This document shows, piece by piece, positions 36,562-44,618 of a stretch of DNA of 64,000 nucleotides (position 1 is its first letter; the number at the start of each line of letters is the position of its first letter). The DNA comes from Actinospineispora acaciae DSM 45401. Its GTDB lineage: Bacteria; Actinomycetota; Actinomycetes; Mycobacteriales; Pseudonocardiaceae. The position numbers and the translations under genes are program-made. The notes beneath the pieces were generated by a model, which was not told the DNA's origin, did not search any database, and saw only the letters and a list, made by a program, of their open reading frames with translations. The stretch spans positions 124,001-188,000 of the forward strand of contig NZ_JIAI01000013.1 in the NCBI RefSeq assembly GCF_000620785.1. Direction: 5' to 3'.

Positions 36562-36968
36562 GACTGTCGGATCTCCTTGACCAACGGCAGCATGGCGCTC
36601 ACGATCGTGAGGAGCTGGAAGACGGCGATGCCCGCGAACACGGCGAGACCCGCCGGACGGAGCAACACGGCGCAGCCTAGTGCGATGACCGTGATCACAC
36701 CGAGGCGACCGAGCGTGGCGATGGCGAACCGCCCTTTGGTGACCTTGCCCCGGTCCGCATAGCGGGCCACGGAGGCCTGGGCGAACCGGGCGTTGGCCGC
36801 GCCGAGCCCGAGCCCCGCGCAGCCGAACAGCGCGGCCATGGGCTGACCCAACGGCACCAGCACGGCGATCCCCAGCGCGGCGGCCACGCCGGCCCAGATC
36901 AGGGTCCGGCGCAGGGTGCGCCGGTTGACGGGGGGCACATATGGCGCTGCCGGCCCTCCGGGGGTCAC
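36558..36968 (-). CDS. atpI: AtpI-like ATP synthase-associated membrane protein
   Basis: 136-residue protein with four predicted membrane helices (LIWAGVAAALGIAVLVPL, AALFGCAGLGLGAANARFA, RLGVITVIALGCAVLL, GLAVFAGIAVFQLLTIVSAM). Position directly before atpB and topology match AtpI, a helper of c-ring assembly. Sequence conservation of this family is low, so the call rests partly on context. Confidence 0.8.
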   Translation of the reverse strand: MTPGGPAAPYVPPVNRRTLRRTLIWAGVAAALGIAVLVPLGQPMAALFGCAGLGLGAANARFAQASVARYADRGKVTKGRFAIATLGRLGVITVIALGCAVLLRPAGLAVFAGIAVFQLLTIVSAMLPLVKEIRQS

Positions 36969-37004
36969 TGCGCTGTCACCTCGTGTCGTTGTCCTCGTCC
37001 ACGG

Positions 37005-37023
37005 TAGACCGACCGTCGGTCTA
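37005..37023. promoter_or_regulatory. TetR-type palindrome between atpZ and atpI
   Basis: TAGACCGACCGTCGGTCTA, a perfect palindrome about one central base, overlaps the atpZ stop codon and lies 37 bases before the atpI start. It carries the same GACCGAC-N-GTCGGTC core as the two sites near 8157-8200. Confidence 0.55.
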
Positions 37024-37224
37024 TCTCATGAACTTCTTGAACTGGCCGTACATGTAGAAGCTGGCGGCGATGATGCCCAGTAGCAGGCCGACCAGCGCAA
37101 ACACCGGAAACTTCCCGGAGGCGAAGTCGACGAGCCAACCGATACCGAACCCGAAGACGACCAACCCGGCGATGGAGGCACCCATACCGAGAAGGTCACC
37201 GAGCTCGGGACCCTCGCCGCTCAC
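37021..37224 (-). CDS. AtpZ-like small membrane protein
   Basis: 67-residue protein with two membrane helices (GASIAGLVVFGFGIGWLVDFAS and FALVGLLLGIIAASFYMYGQF) and the G-x-G-W-x-x-D pattern of the AtpZ/AtpI family. First gene of the ATP synthase cluster. Confidence 0.85.
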   Translation of the reverse strand: MSGEGPELGDLLGMGASIAGLVVFGFGIGWLVDFASGKFPVFALVGLLLGIIAASFYMYGQFKKFMR

Positions 37225-37577
37225 CGCGCCCCCTGGCCGTCGGTGTCAGCGGGTCAACTCGGCCGACTGGTCACAACCGCTCACACGTCTCTCCCCTACC
37301 CGTGTGGAACAGGTCGGCGCCCGGAGGAGCATGCTCTGTGCCACACTGACGAACAGATCCCCACCCTTGGCGGGAACAAGGGCGACGCTACCACAGCGTC
37401 GCTCGGGTGCCGTTTGCGCCCTGACCAGGCAGAAGGCTCCGATCCCGACGGGAAGCGGACGGCTCGCGTGAAATCCCATCGCCACGACCGGGGGCAGACC
37501 GCCACCGGACCGGGTGACCAGCTAACTGATGATCTCTCAGCGGGCGCGCACGATCGGGGGGTCTACCTACCGGACGG
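37225..37577. other. Leader/promoter region of the ATP synthase operon
   Basis: 353 bases between the WecA-like gene and atpZ, both transcribed leftwards; no coding frame looks real. It contains an 8-base stem hairpin GCGACGCT-ACCAC-AGCGTCGC at 37382-37402. A TTGACC hexamer (reading leftwards) lies near 37248, without a convincing -10 partner. The operon promoter should be here. Confidence 0.45.
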
Positions 37578-38786
37578 TCACTTGGCCGACTTGGCCCGCT
37601 CGGTGTTGACGCGCGGGCGCAGGCGCGGGACCACGGTGGCCAGCACGGCCAGGAGCAGGCCGAACCCGGCTCCCCACAGCACCACGGCCACGTCGTCGGC
37701 GATGGCCAGCGCGGCCGCGCCGAACGCCAGCACCCCGGACCACAGGTAGATCAGCAGGACCGCGCGGCGCTGCGAGTGGCCGATCTCCAGCAGGCGGTGG
37801 TGCAGGTGCATCTTGTCCGGGGAGAACGGGCTCATGCCGGCCTTGGTCCGGCGGACCACGGCCATCAGCAGGTCCAGAAGTGGGACGAACACCACGGCGG
37901 CCAGCACGATCAGCGGCGCCAGCAGGCCGACCACGTCCTTGGGGTCGCTGGTGGCGAAGGAAATGCGGCCGGAGGCGGTAGTGGCCGCGGCGGCGAGCAT
38001 CACGCCGATGAGCATCGACCCGGAGTCGCCCATGAAGATGCGCGCCGGGCTGAAGTTGTGCGGCAGGAAGCCGAAGCACGCGCCGGCCAGGAGTGCTGCG
38101 ATCAGGGCGGGGGTGTAGGCGTTCGGGTCGCGGCCGGCCTTGTAGAGCAGGCCGAGGGCGAACAGCCAGGTCGCGGACGCGGTGATCATGCCGATGCCGG
38201 CGGCCAGGCCGTCCAGGCCGTCCACGAAGTTCATGCCGTTGACCAGCGCGACGGTGAGCACCACGGTGAGCACCACGCCCTGCTCCTGGGGCAGCACCAG
38301 CGACGAGCCCGAGCTGGTGGCCCCGCCGCCCCAGGGCACCCAGAACACCGCCCACTGCACGCCGTAGAGCACCAGCACGCCGGCGGCGGTGGCCTGGCCG
38401 GCGAGCTTGGTGATCGCGTCCAGCTCGAACCTGTCGTCCAGCGCGCCGACCGCCACGAGTAGGCAGGCCGCGACGATCGCGCCGGCCACCTCGGAGGAGT
38501 AGCTGAACGCCAGCCGCAACGCGGGCAGCTGGGCGGCCACCGCGACGCCGCCGAGCACGCCGCCGTACATGGCCAGCCCGCCCCAGCGCGGGGTGGGCTT
38601 GACGTGCACGTCGCGCCCGCGCGGCCAGGCGACGGCGCCGAACCGGACGGCGGCCACCCGCACCAGGCTGGTGAGCAGGAAGGTGACCACCGCCGCCGTC
38701 AGCCCGACCAGCAGGAACTCCCGGATGGGCAGCCCCGGTGTGCCGAGCGCGTTCACGTCAGGGCCGTTGGCGAGCAGGCCGGTCAT
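37578..38786 (-). CDS. Undecaprenyl-phosphate GlcNAc-1-phosphate transferase (WecA/Rfe type)
   Basis: 402-residue polytopic membrane enzyme of the MraY/WecA family that attaches UDP-GlcNAc (or a related sugar) to decaprenyl/undecaprenyl phosphate. About 11 helices. Motifs: KPTPRWGGLAMYGG, NGMNFVDGLDGLAAG (catalytic Asp pair) and FMGDSGSMLIG, with DKMHLHHRLLEIGHSQR as the C-terminal His-rich loop typical of WecA. In mycobacteria the equivalent gene (wecA/rfe) starts arabinogalactan linker synthesis and lies at the same position before the atp operon. Confidence 0.92.
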   Translation of the reverse strand: MTGLLANGPDVNALGTPGLPIREFLLVGLTAAVVTFLLTSLVRVAAVRFGAVAWPRGRDVHVKPTPRWGGLAMYGGVLGGVAVAAQLPALRLAFSYSSEVAGAIVAACLLVAVGALDDRFELDAITKLAGQATAAGVLVLYGVQWAVFWVPWGGGATSSGSSLVLPQEQGVVLTVVLTVALVNGMNFVDGLDGLAAGIGMITASATWLFALGLLYKAGRDPNAYTPALIAALLAGACFGFLPHNFSPARIFMGDSGSMLIGVMLAAAATTASGRISFATSDPKDVVGLLAPLIVLAAVVFVPLLDLLMAVVRRTKAGMSPFSPDKMHLHHRLLEIGHSQRRAVLLIYLWSGVLAFGAAALAIADDVAVVLWGAGFGLLLAVLATVVPRLRPRVNTERAKSAK

Positions 38787-38789
38787 GCG

Positions 38790-40070
38790 CTACCCCCGGG
38801 GGTACGCGGGCGCCCTGGCGACCAGCGCGGACACCTCGTCGGCCACGGCGGCCAGCTCGCGGTCACCGGCCTCGGTGCCGTGCTCGGCCGTGACCGCCCG
38901 CGCCACCAACCGCCCGACCTCGGCCATGTCGTCCTCGGTCATGCCCTGGGTGGTCAGGCTGGGCGAGCCGACGCGGATGCCGGACGGGCGCAGCGGCGGC
39001 GCCGGGTCGTACGGCACGGCGTTCTTGTTCAGCGTGATCCGGGCCGCGTCGCAGCGCGTCTCCGCCTGGTCGCCGGTGACGCCCAGCGGGCGCAGGTCCA
39101 GCAGCGCGAGGTGGGTGTCCGTGCCGCCGGAGACCGCGCGCATGCCTTCGGACTCCAGGCTCTTGGCCAGCGCGCCGGCGTTCGCGACGACCTGCGCGGC
39201 GTAGGCCTGGTACTTCGCGTCCGCCGCCTCCTTGAGCGCCACCGCCTTGGCGGCCACCGCGTGCATCAGCGGGCCGCCCTGGGTGAACGGGAACACGGCC
39301 TTGTCGATCGCCTTGGCGTGCTCCTCGCGGCAGAGGATCATGCCGCCGCGCGGGCCGCGCAGCACCTTGTGCGTGGTGGCCGCGACCACGTCCGCGTACG
39401 GCACAGGGGACGGGATGGCCTTGCCCGCGACCAGGCCGATGAAGTGCGCCGCGTCCACCATGAGGATCGCGCCCACCTCGTCGGCGATCTCCCGGAAGAC
39501 GGCGAAGTCGATCAGCCTCGGGTACGCGGTCGCGCCGGCGATGATGATCTTCGGTTGGTGCTGTTTCGCCAGGTCGCGGACCTGGTCGTAGTCGATCAGC
39601 TCGGTGTCCTCGCGGACCGTGTACGACACCGGGTTGAACCACTTGCCGGAGAAGCTGACCTTCGAGCCGTGGGTCAGGTGGCCGCCCTGCTTGAGGTCCA
39701 TGGCCAGGACTGTGTCGCCGGGCTTGGCGAACGCGGCGTAGACGGCGAAGTTCGCGGACGCACCGGAGTGCGGCTGGAGGTTGGCGTGTTCGGCGCCGAA
39801 CAGCTCCTTGGCGCGGGCGTTGCCGATCTCCTCGGCGCGGTCGACCACCTGGCAACCGCCGTAGTAGCGCCGCCCCGGGTACCCCTCGGCATACTTGTTC
39901 GACAGCGTCGACCCGAGCGCGGCCAGTACGGCCGGGCTGGTCAGGTTCTCGCTGGCGATCAGCTGCAACCCGCCGCGCAGGCGGTCCAGCTCGTCGGTCA
40001 CGACCCCGGCGATCTCGGGATCCGTCCGTGCCAGCTCGTCGAAGTCAGGGCCCCAGAACGGTGTGCTCAC
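38790..40070 (-). CDS. glyA: Serine hydroxymethyltransferase
   Basis: 426-residue PLP enzyme interconverting serine and glycine with tetrahydrofolate. SENLTSPAVLAALGS, YAEGYPGRRYYGGC, and the Schiff-base Lys near residue 235 in VVAATTHKVLRGPRGG are intact. GTG at 40070 gives the family N-terminus. Three bases separate its stop from the WecA-like ATG, so the two are co-transcribed. Confidence 0.95.
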   Translation of the reverse strand: MSTPFWGPDFDELARTDPEIAGVVTDELDRLRGGLQLIASENLTSPAVLAALGSTLSNKYAEGYPGRRYYGGCQVVDRAEEIGNARAKELFGAEHANLQPHSGASANFAVYAAFAKPGDTVLAMDLKQGGHLTHGSKVSFSGKWFNPVSYTVREDTELIDYDQVRDLAKQHQPKIIIAGATAYPRLIDFAVFREIADEVGAILMVDAAHFIGLVAGKAIPSPVPYADVVAATTHKVLRGPRGGMILCREEHAKAIDKAVFPFTQGGPLMHAVAAKAVALKEAADAKYQAYAAQVVANAGALAKSLESEGMRAVSGGTDTHLALLDLRPLGVTGDQAETRCDAARITLNKNAVPYDPAPPLRPSGIRVGSPSLTTQGMTEDDMAEVGRLVARAVTAEHGTEAGDRELAAVADEVSALVARAPAYPRG

Positions 40071-40150
40071 AGTTCGTACGGTACCGGCGGCCGGCTCGAC
40101 ACTCCGGCGCGACCCGCGCGGCGACAACACAGCGCGACCCGCGAGGTGCT

Positions 40151-40543
40151 TCAGCGTTGGGTGGCTCGCAGGTCCATTGCGAGCCATGGGGCGTTCGGGA
40201 CGAGCAACTCCGGGTCGCCGGTCCAGAGCTCGGCGTGGTGGCCGAGCGCGGTGGCCGCCGCGAACGCGTCCGCGTAGGACATCGAGTAGCCGGCCTTGAT
40301 CTGTGCCGCGCGTTGGACCACGTGCTCCCTGGGCAGCTCCACGTTCAGGACGGATCGCAGGTCGCGGACCGTCTCCTCCGCCGCCGACTCGCCGTGGCGA
40401 CGGATCAGGATGTAGTACACCTCGCCGAGGTTGATCCAGCTCATCACCGGTCGCTCGTCGAGGACCCGCTCGACAAGCGACGCGGCCGGTTCCTCGTCCT
40501 GGAGGTAGCCCAGCACCGCCCAGGTGTCGAGGACTATCGACAC
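40151..40543 (-). CDS. PIN-domain ribonuclease toxin (VapC type)
   Basis: 130-residue PIN protein. Acidic metal-binding residues: D6 in VLDTWAVLGYL, E in NLGEVYY, D in SYADAFAAA, and D in TGDPEL. Overlaps its antitoxin gene by 10 bases. Such modules cleave RNA when the antitoxin is lost. Inserted between glyA and the TsaC/Sua5 gene, an otherwise conserved housekeeping stretch. Confidence 0.88.
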   Translation of the reverse strand: MSIVLDTWAVLGYLQDEEPAASLVERVLDERPVMSWINLGEVYYILIRRHGESAAEETVRDLRSVLNVELPREHVVQRAAQIKAGYSMSYADAFAAATALGHHAELWTGDPELLVPNAPWLAMDLRATQR

Positions 40544-40770
40544 CGGCGGTCCTCGCGGTCCCGCTCCTCCACCCGCTCACGCATCAGGTCGCCCAGTAGC
40601 GGCGAGCCCTTGAACCGCCCGCGCAGCGACTTCCGCGCGGTGACCGGACGCACGGCCACGTGGTCGCCGTCGCGCCAGAACTCGACCTCGGAGCCGGGCT
40701 CAATACCCAGCTCGTGCCGAAGCTGTTGGGGGATGACGACCTGCCCCTTCGGCCCCACCCGGGAAGTCAT
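40534..40770 (-). CDS. AbrB/SpoVT-type antitoxin (VapB)
   Basis: 78-residue swapped-hairpin DNA-binding protein: SRVGPKGQVVIPQQLRHELGIEPGSEVEFWRDGDHVAVRPV, then a basic toxin-binding tail (LRGRFKGSPLLGDLMRERVEERDRED). The start at ATG 40770 is fixed by the family N-terminus. First gene of the VapBC pair and its expected autorepressor. Confidence 0.88.
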   Translation of the reverse strand: MTSRVGPKGQVVIPQQLRHELGIEPGSEVEFWRDGDHVAVRPVTARKSLRGRFKGSPLLGDLMRERVEERDREDRRCR

Positions 40771-40796
40771 ACCGTGCAGTATAACCGGCTGAGAGG

Positions 40797-41447
40797 TCAG
40801 CCGGCGACTGTCACTTCGCGGCCTAGGGCTTCGGAGACGGCGGTCGCGGGCACGGCGCCTTCGCGCAGGATCCTGGGCTCGGCGTCGGTCAGGTCGACGA
40901 TCGTGGACGGCACCGGGTCGCCGGCCTCGCCGCCGTCCAGGTAGACGGCCACCGACTCGCCGAGCTGGTCGCGGGCGTCGGCCATGGTCGCGGCCGGCGG
41001 CGAGCCGGAGCGGTTCGCGCTGGACACCGCCATCGGCCCGACCTCGCGCAGCAGCTCCAGCGCCACCGGGTGCAGCGGCATGCGCAGCATCACCGTGCCC
41101 CGGGTGTCCCCGAGCTCCCAGGCCAGCGACGGCGCGTGCGGCAGCACCAGGGAGAGGCCGCCGGGCCAGAACGCCTCGATCAGGTCGCGCGCCGCCGGCG
41201 GCACGGAGCTGACCAGGCCGTCGATCGTCGTCCACGAGCCGACGAGCACCGGCGAGGGCATGCTCGGGCCGCGCCCCTTGGCGTCCAGCAGCGCGCGCAC
41301 CGCCTCGCCGTTGAACGCGTCGGCGCCCAGGCCGTACACGGTGTCGGTGGGCAGCACTACCAGCTGCCCGGCGCGTACCGTGGCCGCGGCGGCGGCCAGC
41401 CCGTCGCGGCGGCTCTCCGGATCGGCGCAGTCGTACCAGGTGCTCAC
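40797..41447 (-). CDS. L-threonylcarbamoyladenylate synthase (TsaC/Sua5 type)
   Basis: 216-residue YrdC-domain enzyme for tRNA t6A modification: makes threonylcarbamoyl-AMP from Thr, bicarbonate and ATP. LVVLPTDTVYGLGADAFN, KGRGPSMPSPVLVGS, SSANRSGSPPA and PSTIVDLT motifs are present. Overlaps the prmC stop by 4 bases (41444-41447). Confidence 0.94.
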   Translation of the reverse strand: MSTWYDCADPESRRDGLAAAAATVRAGQLVVLPTDTVYGLGADAFNGEAVRALLDAKGRGPSMPSPVLVGSWTTIDGLVSSVPPAARDLIEAFWPGGLSLVLPHAPSLAWELGDTRGTVMLRMPLHPVALELLREVGPMAVSSANRSGSPPAATMADARDQLGESVAVYLDGGEAGDPVPSTIVDLTDAEPRILREGAVPATAVSEALGREVTVAG

Positions 41448-42292
41448 GGCGTAACCCTAGAACCCGTCACGAACCGCGCGCGGCCGGCCAGGTCGGAGTG
41501 CTCCACCACGTCGGCGAGCTCGGGGTATCCGGCCAGCAGGACGGGCGCGGCGGTGTGGTGCGTGTCGTCGTGCTCGATCGCCATCGCCCCGCCAGGCGCG
41601 AGCAGCCGGACCGCGAGCGCGACCAGCGGGCGGATCACCGCCATGCCGTCCGGGCCGGCGAACACGGCGCCGTGCGGGTCGTGCTCGGACACCTCGGGCG
41701 GCACCTCGGTGCCCTCCGGCACGTACGGCGGGTTGGCCAGCACGAGGTCCACCCGGCCGCGCAGCTCGGGCAGCAGCTCGGGGTCGGTGACGTCGCCTTT
41801 GGTCAACTGGACGCGGTCGGGGAGGTTGCGCCGGGCCCAGGCCAGCGCGGACTCGTCCAGCTCGACGGCGTACACCCGCGCGTCCGGGCGGCTGGCCGCG
41901 ACCGCGGCGGCCAGCGCGCCGGAGCCGGTGCACAGGTCCACCACCGTGGGTGTCGGGCGGCCGCGGATCGCCCGCAGTCCCCACTCCAGCAGCAGCTCGG
42001 TCTCCAGCCGGGGCACGAACACCCCGGGTCCGACGGCCACCTCCACCGGACCCATCGGCGCGGTGCCGAGGAGGTACTGCAACGGCTCCCTTCGTGCCCG
42101 GCGGGCCAGCAGCGCGCGGTACTCGTCCAGTTCGCGCGGTTGGGCGGCCGGGCCACCGCTCACCCGCGAGCGCGGCACGCCGAGGACATGGGCGGCGAGC
42201 AGCTCGGCGTCCACCCTCGGGCTGGGCACGCCGGCGGCGGCCAGCTCCCGTTCGGCCTCGGCGAGCACCGCCCGCCAGGACTTTTCGGACAC
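41444..42292 (-). CDS. prmC: Peptide chain release factor N5-glutamine methyltransferase
   Basis: 282-residue SAM methyltransferase that methylates the Gln of the GGQ motif of RF1/RF2. N-terminal helical domain, then VVDLCTGSGALAAAVA (SAM motif I) and the substrate motif NPPYVPEG. GTG at 42292 is preferred because GAGGAG lies 7 bases upstream; ATG at 42313 is possible. Its substrate RF1 is encoded just upstream at 43042-44127, with the divergent DJ-1 gene in between. Confidence 0.93.
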   Translation of the reverse strand: MSEKSWRAVLAEAERELAAAGVPSPRVDAELLAAHVLGVPRSRVSGGPAAQPRELDEYRALLARRARREPLQYLLGTAPMGPVEVAVGPGVFVPRLETELLLEWGLRAIRGRPTPTVVDLCTGSGALAAAVAASRPDARVYAVELDESALAWARRNLPDRVQLTKGDVTDPELLPELRGRVDLVLANPPYVPEGTEVPPEVSEHDPHGAVFAGPDGMAVIRPLVALAVRLLAPGGAMAIEHDDTHHTAAPVLLAGYPELADVVEHSDLAGRARFVTGSRVTP

Positions 42293-42353
42293 GAACCCAC
42301 TCCTCGATGCCATCACGCTAGGCGAACCGCCGGCCCTGCCGTAGACAGGACTG

Positions 42354-42959
42354 ATGGCATACACCATCGGACTTGCGATCTTCCCGGACGCGGAGGAGCT
42401 GGACTTCGTCGGCCCGTGGGAGGTGTTCACGGCGTCGTCGATGCTGCGCGAGCGGGAGGGGCACGAGCCGGACCGGGTGCTGCTGCTGGCGGCCTCCACC
42501 GACCCGGTGCGGTGCAACAAGGGCATGCGGATGCTGCCGGACGCCACCTTCGACGACCACCCGCCGCTCGACGTCGTCCTGGTGCCCGGCGGGCAGGGCA
42601 CCCGGCGCGAGGTGGACAACCCGGCGCTGCTGAGCTGGTTGGCCAAGGTGTCCGCGTCGGCGCGCTGGACGACCAGCGTGTGCACCGGGTCGCTGTTGCT
42701 GCACGGCGCCGGCGTGGCCGACGGTCGGCGGCTGGCCACCCACTGGGCGTTCGAGGACGAGCTGGAGAAGCGCGGCGCCACCGTGGAGCGCAACTACCGC
42801 TTCGTCCGCGACGGCCAGCTGCTCACCAGCCAGGGCGTGTCAGCCGGCATCGACATGGCGTTGTGGCTCACCGGCCAACTGCACTCCCCCGAGCACGCCC
42901 GCGCCACCCAGCGCTACATCCAGTACGAGCCCGCGCCCCCGTACACGGCCGCCATCTGA
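42354..42959 (+). CDS. DJ-1/PfpI family protein (isonitrile hydratase-like)
   Basis: 201-residue protein with glutamine-amidotransferase-like fold. Nucleophile elbow in TTSVCTGSLLLHGAG, E near 16 in DAEELDFVGPWEVF, and LLTSQGVSAGIDMALWL match the InhA/isonitrile hydratase and ThiJ group. Interrupts the otherwise leftward prmC-prfA unit on the opposite strand. Confidence 0.88.
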   Translation: MAYTIGLAIFPDAEELDFVGPWEVFTASSMLREREGHEPDRVLLLAASTDPVRCNKGMRMLPDATFDDHPPLDVVLVPGGQGTRREVDNPALLSWLAKVSASARWTTSVCTGSLLLHGAGVADGRRLATHWAFEDELEKRGATVERNYRFVRDGQLLTSQGVSAGIDMALWLTGQLHSPEHARATQRYIQYEPAPPYTAAI

Positions 42960-42965
42960 CCGCTC

Positions 42966-43029
42966 GCACACCCACTTCGTACCTCGCACACGCGCTGAAG
43001 CAGATGTGCGACACGTGAACTGGGTGTGC
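42966..43029. repeat. 64-bp intergenic hairpin, family B copy 2 (downstream of prfA)
   Basis: Imperfect inverted repeat starting GCACACCCACTTCGTACC and ending ACTGGGTGTGC, 13 bases from the prfA stop and 7 from the DJ-1 gene stop. Gap-free alignment to 24604-24667; most differences lie in the loop-proximal right arm. Confidence 0.8.
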
Positions 43030-43041
43030 CGCCGGCGCCGG

Positions 43042-44127
43042 TTAGGTGGCGAGGGAGTCGGCGCGGTCGGCGGCGACCAGGGCGTCGAGCATGTCGTCGA
43101 GGTCGCCGTCGAGGACCGCGTCCAGGTTGTGGGACTTGTAGTTGACGCGGTGGTCGGAGATGCGGTTCTCCGGGAAGTTGTACGTGCGGATGCGTTCGGA
43201 GCGGTCCACCGTGCGGACCTGGGAGCGGCGGTCGGCGGAGGCCTTGGCGGCGGCCTCCTCGTCGGCAAGCGCCTGCAGCCGCGACCGCAGCACCTCCATC
43301 GCCCGCGCCCGGTTCTGTAGCTGCGAGCGCTCGTTCTGGCAGGTGACGACGATGCCGGTGGGCACGTGCGTGATCCGTACCGCGGAGTCGGTGGTGTTGA
43401 CGCTCTGCCCGCCGTGGCCGGACGAGCGGTACACGTCGACGCGCAGGTCCTTCTCCTCGATCTCGACGTCCGGGGCGGCGTCCAGCTCGGGGTAGACCAG
43501 CACGCCGGCCGCCGAGGTGTGGATCCGGCCCTGCGACTCGGTGACCGGCACCCGCTGCACCCGGTGCACGCCGCCCTCGAACTTCAGCCGCGACCACACC
43601 CCGTCCGCGCCGTCGCTGGCCCGGCCCCGGATGGACAGCGTGACGTCCTTGAACCCGCCCAGGTCGGAGTCCGTACCCCCGAGCACCTCGGTCTTCCAGC
43701 CCCGCCGCTCGGCGTAGCGCTGGTACATCCGCAGCAGGTCGCCGGCGAACAGCGCGGACTCCTCGCCGCCCGCGCCGGCCTTGACCTCCAGCACCACGTC
43801 GTCGCCGTCGTGCGGGTCGCGCGGCACCAGCAGCTCGGCCAGCCGCCGCTCCAGCTCGTCCGCCTTGCCGGCCAGGTCCTCGGCCTCGGCGGCGAAGCCC
43901 GGGTCGTCGGCGGCCAGCTCGCGCGCCGTGGCCAGGTCGTCGCGGGTGCTCGTCAACTCGCGCGCGGTCCGCACGATCGGCCCGAGCTGGGCATACCGCC
44001 GCCCCAGCGACCGCGCGGTGGCCGCATCCGCATGCACCGCCGGGTCGGCCAACCGCGTCTCCAGGTCGGCGTACTCGGCGAGCATCGCGTTCAGCCCGGA
44101 CCCCCCGGGCTCGGTCGACGTGCTCAC
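43042..44127 (-). CDS. prfA: Peptide chain release factor 1
   Basis: 361-residue RF1. UAA/UAG-reading tripeptide P-V-T at 194-196, and peptidyl-tRNA hydrolysis motif GGQ at 239-241 in SSGHGGQSVNTTDSAVR. GTG or ATG starts are possible further in, but ATG 44127 gives the usual length. Confidence 0.95.
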   Translation of the reverse strand: MSTSTEPGGSGLNAMLAEYADLETRLADPAVHADAATARSLGRRYAQLGPIVRTARELTSTRDDLATARELAADDPGFAAEAEDLAGKADELERRLAELLVPRDPHDGDDVVLEVKAGAGGEESALFAGDLLRMYQRYAERRGWKTEVLGGTDSDLGGFKDVTLSIRGRASDGADGVWSRLKFEGGVHRVQRVPVTESQGRIHTSAAGVLVYPELDAAPDVEIEEKDLRVDVYRSSGHGGQSVNTTDSAVRITHVPTGIVVTCQNERSQLQNRARAMEVLRSRLQALADEEAAAKASADRRSQVRTVDRSERIRTYNFPENRISDHRVNYKSHNLDAVLDGDLDDMLDALVAADRADSLAT

Positions 44128-44147
44128 GGTAAACCTCCTGGTCAGGC

Positions 44148-44193
44148 CCCGTGAGTGGTTAGAGGTGCCATAGCACCTCTAACCACTCACGGG
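44148..44193. repeat. 46-bp intergenic hairpin, family A copy 2
   Basis: Arms of 21 bases (44148-44168 and 44173-44193), perfectly complementary around a 4-base CATA loop; outer arm CCCGTGAGTGGTTAG. Same length as 27486-27531 with identical outer 15 bases on both sides, but the inner stem is AGGTGC/GCACCT instead of CGT/ACG with a GCTATAGC centre. Lies between rpmE and prfA. Confidence 0.85.
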
Positions 44194-44207
44194 TGGTGAC
44201 GTGCGAA

Positions 44208-44255
44208 AACGCCCGCCTGCGCTCCTCGTGTCGGGGGGAGGCGCGGGCGGGCGTT
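44208..44255 (-). terminator. Intrinsic terminator of rpmE
   Basis: GC-rich stem (left arm AACGCCCGCC, right arm GGGCGGGCGTT) with one mismatch and one bulge. On the minus strand the stem is followed by TTTTCGC. It starts 9 bases downstream of the rpmE stop. Confidence 0.7.
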
Positions 44256-44263
44256 GGGGGTAG

Positions 44264-44485
44264 CTACTTGCCTGGCTTGGCGCGCTTGCCGTAGCGCTTC
44301 TCGAAGCGGGCCACCCGGCCGCCGCTGTCAAGGATCTTCTGCTTCCCGGTGTAGAACGGGTGGCAGTTGGAGCAGACCTCGACGTGGATCGAGCCGCTCT
44401 TCTTGGTGCTGTGTGTGGTGAACGTGTTCCCGCAGCTACAGGTGACCTGCGTCGGGACGTACTCCGGGTGGATTCCAGCCTTCAC
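44264..44485 (-). CDS. rpmE: 50S ribosomal protein L31 (zinc-binding form)
   Basis: 73-residue L31. The zinc ligands C16, C18, C38 and C41 (TCSCGN and VCSNCHPFYTG) are all present, so this is the C+ form used when zinc is plentiful. It ends FEKRYGKRAKPGK. Conserved position after rho. Confidence 0.95.
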   Translation of the reverse strand: MKAGIHPEYVPTQVTCSCGNTFTTHSTKKSGSIHVEVCSNCHPFYTGKQKILDSGGRVARFEKRYGKRAKPGK

Positions 44486-44618
44486 TTACGGGTCCTCTCA
44501 TCGTGGTCGCCGGGTCCCCCGCCTCGGCGGGCGGGGGTGAACCGGAACCGAATCTGACGCGACCAGTGTCGCATCGTCGCCTTGAACGCCGGGCGGCGCG
44601 TCGGTGTTCCCGGCGCGC

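Noticed and set aside
37382..37402. Hairpin in the atp leader as an attenuator or riboswitch
   Set aside because: A single 8-base stem without a T-run or known aptamer features; recorded only as a structure in the leader.
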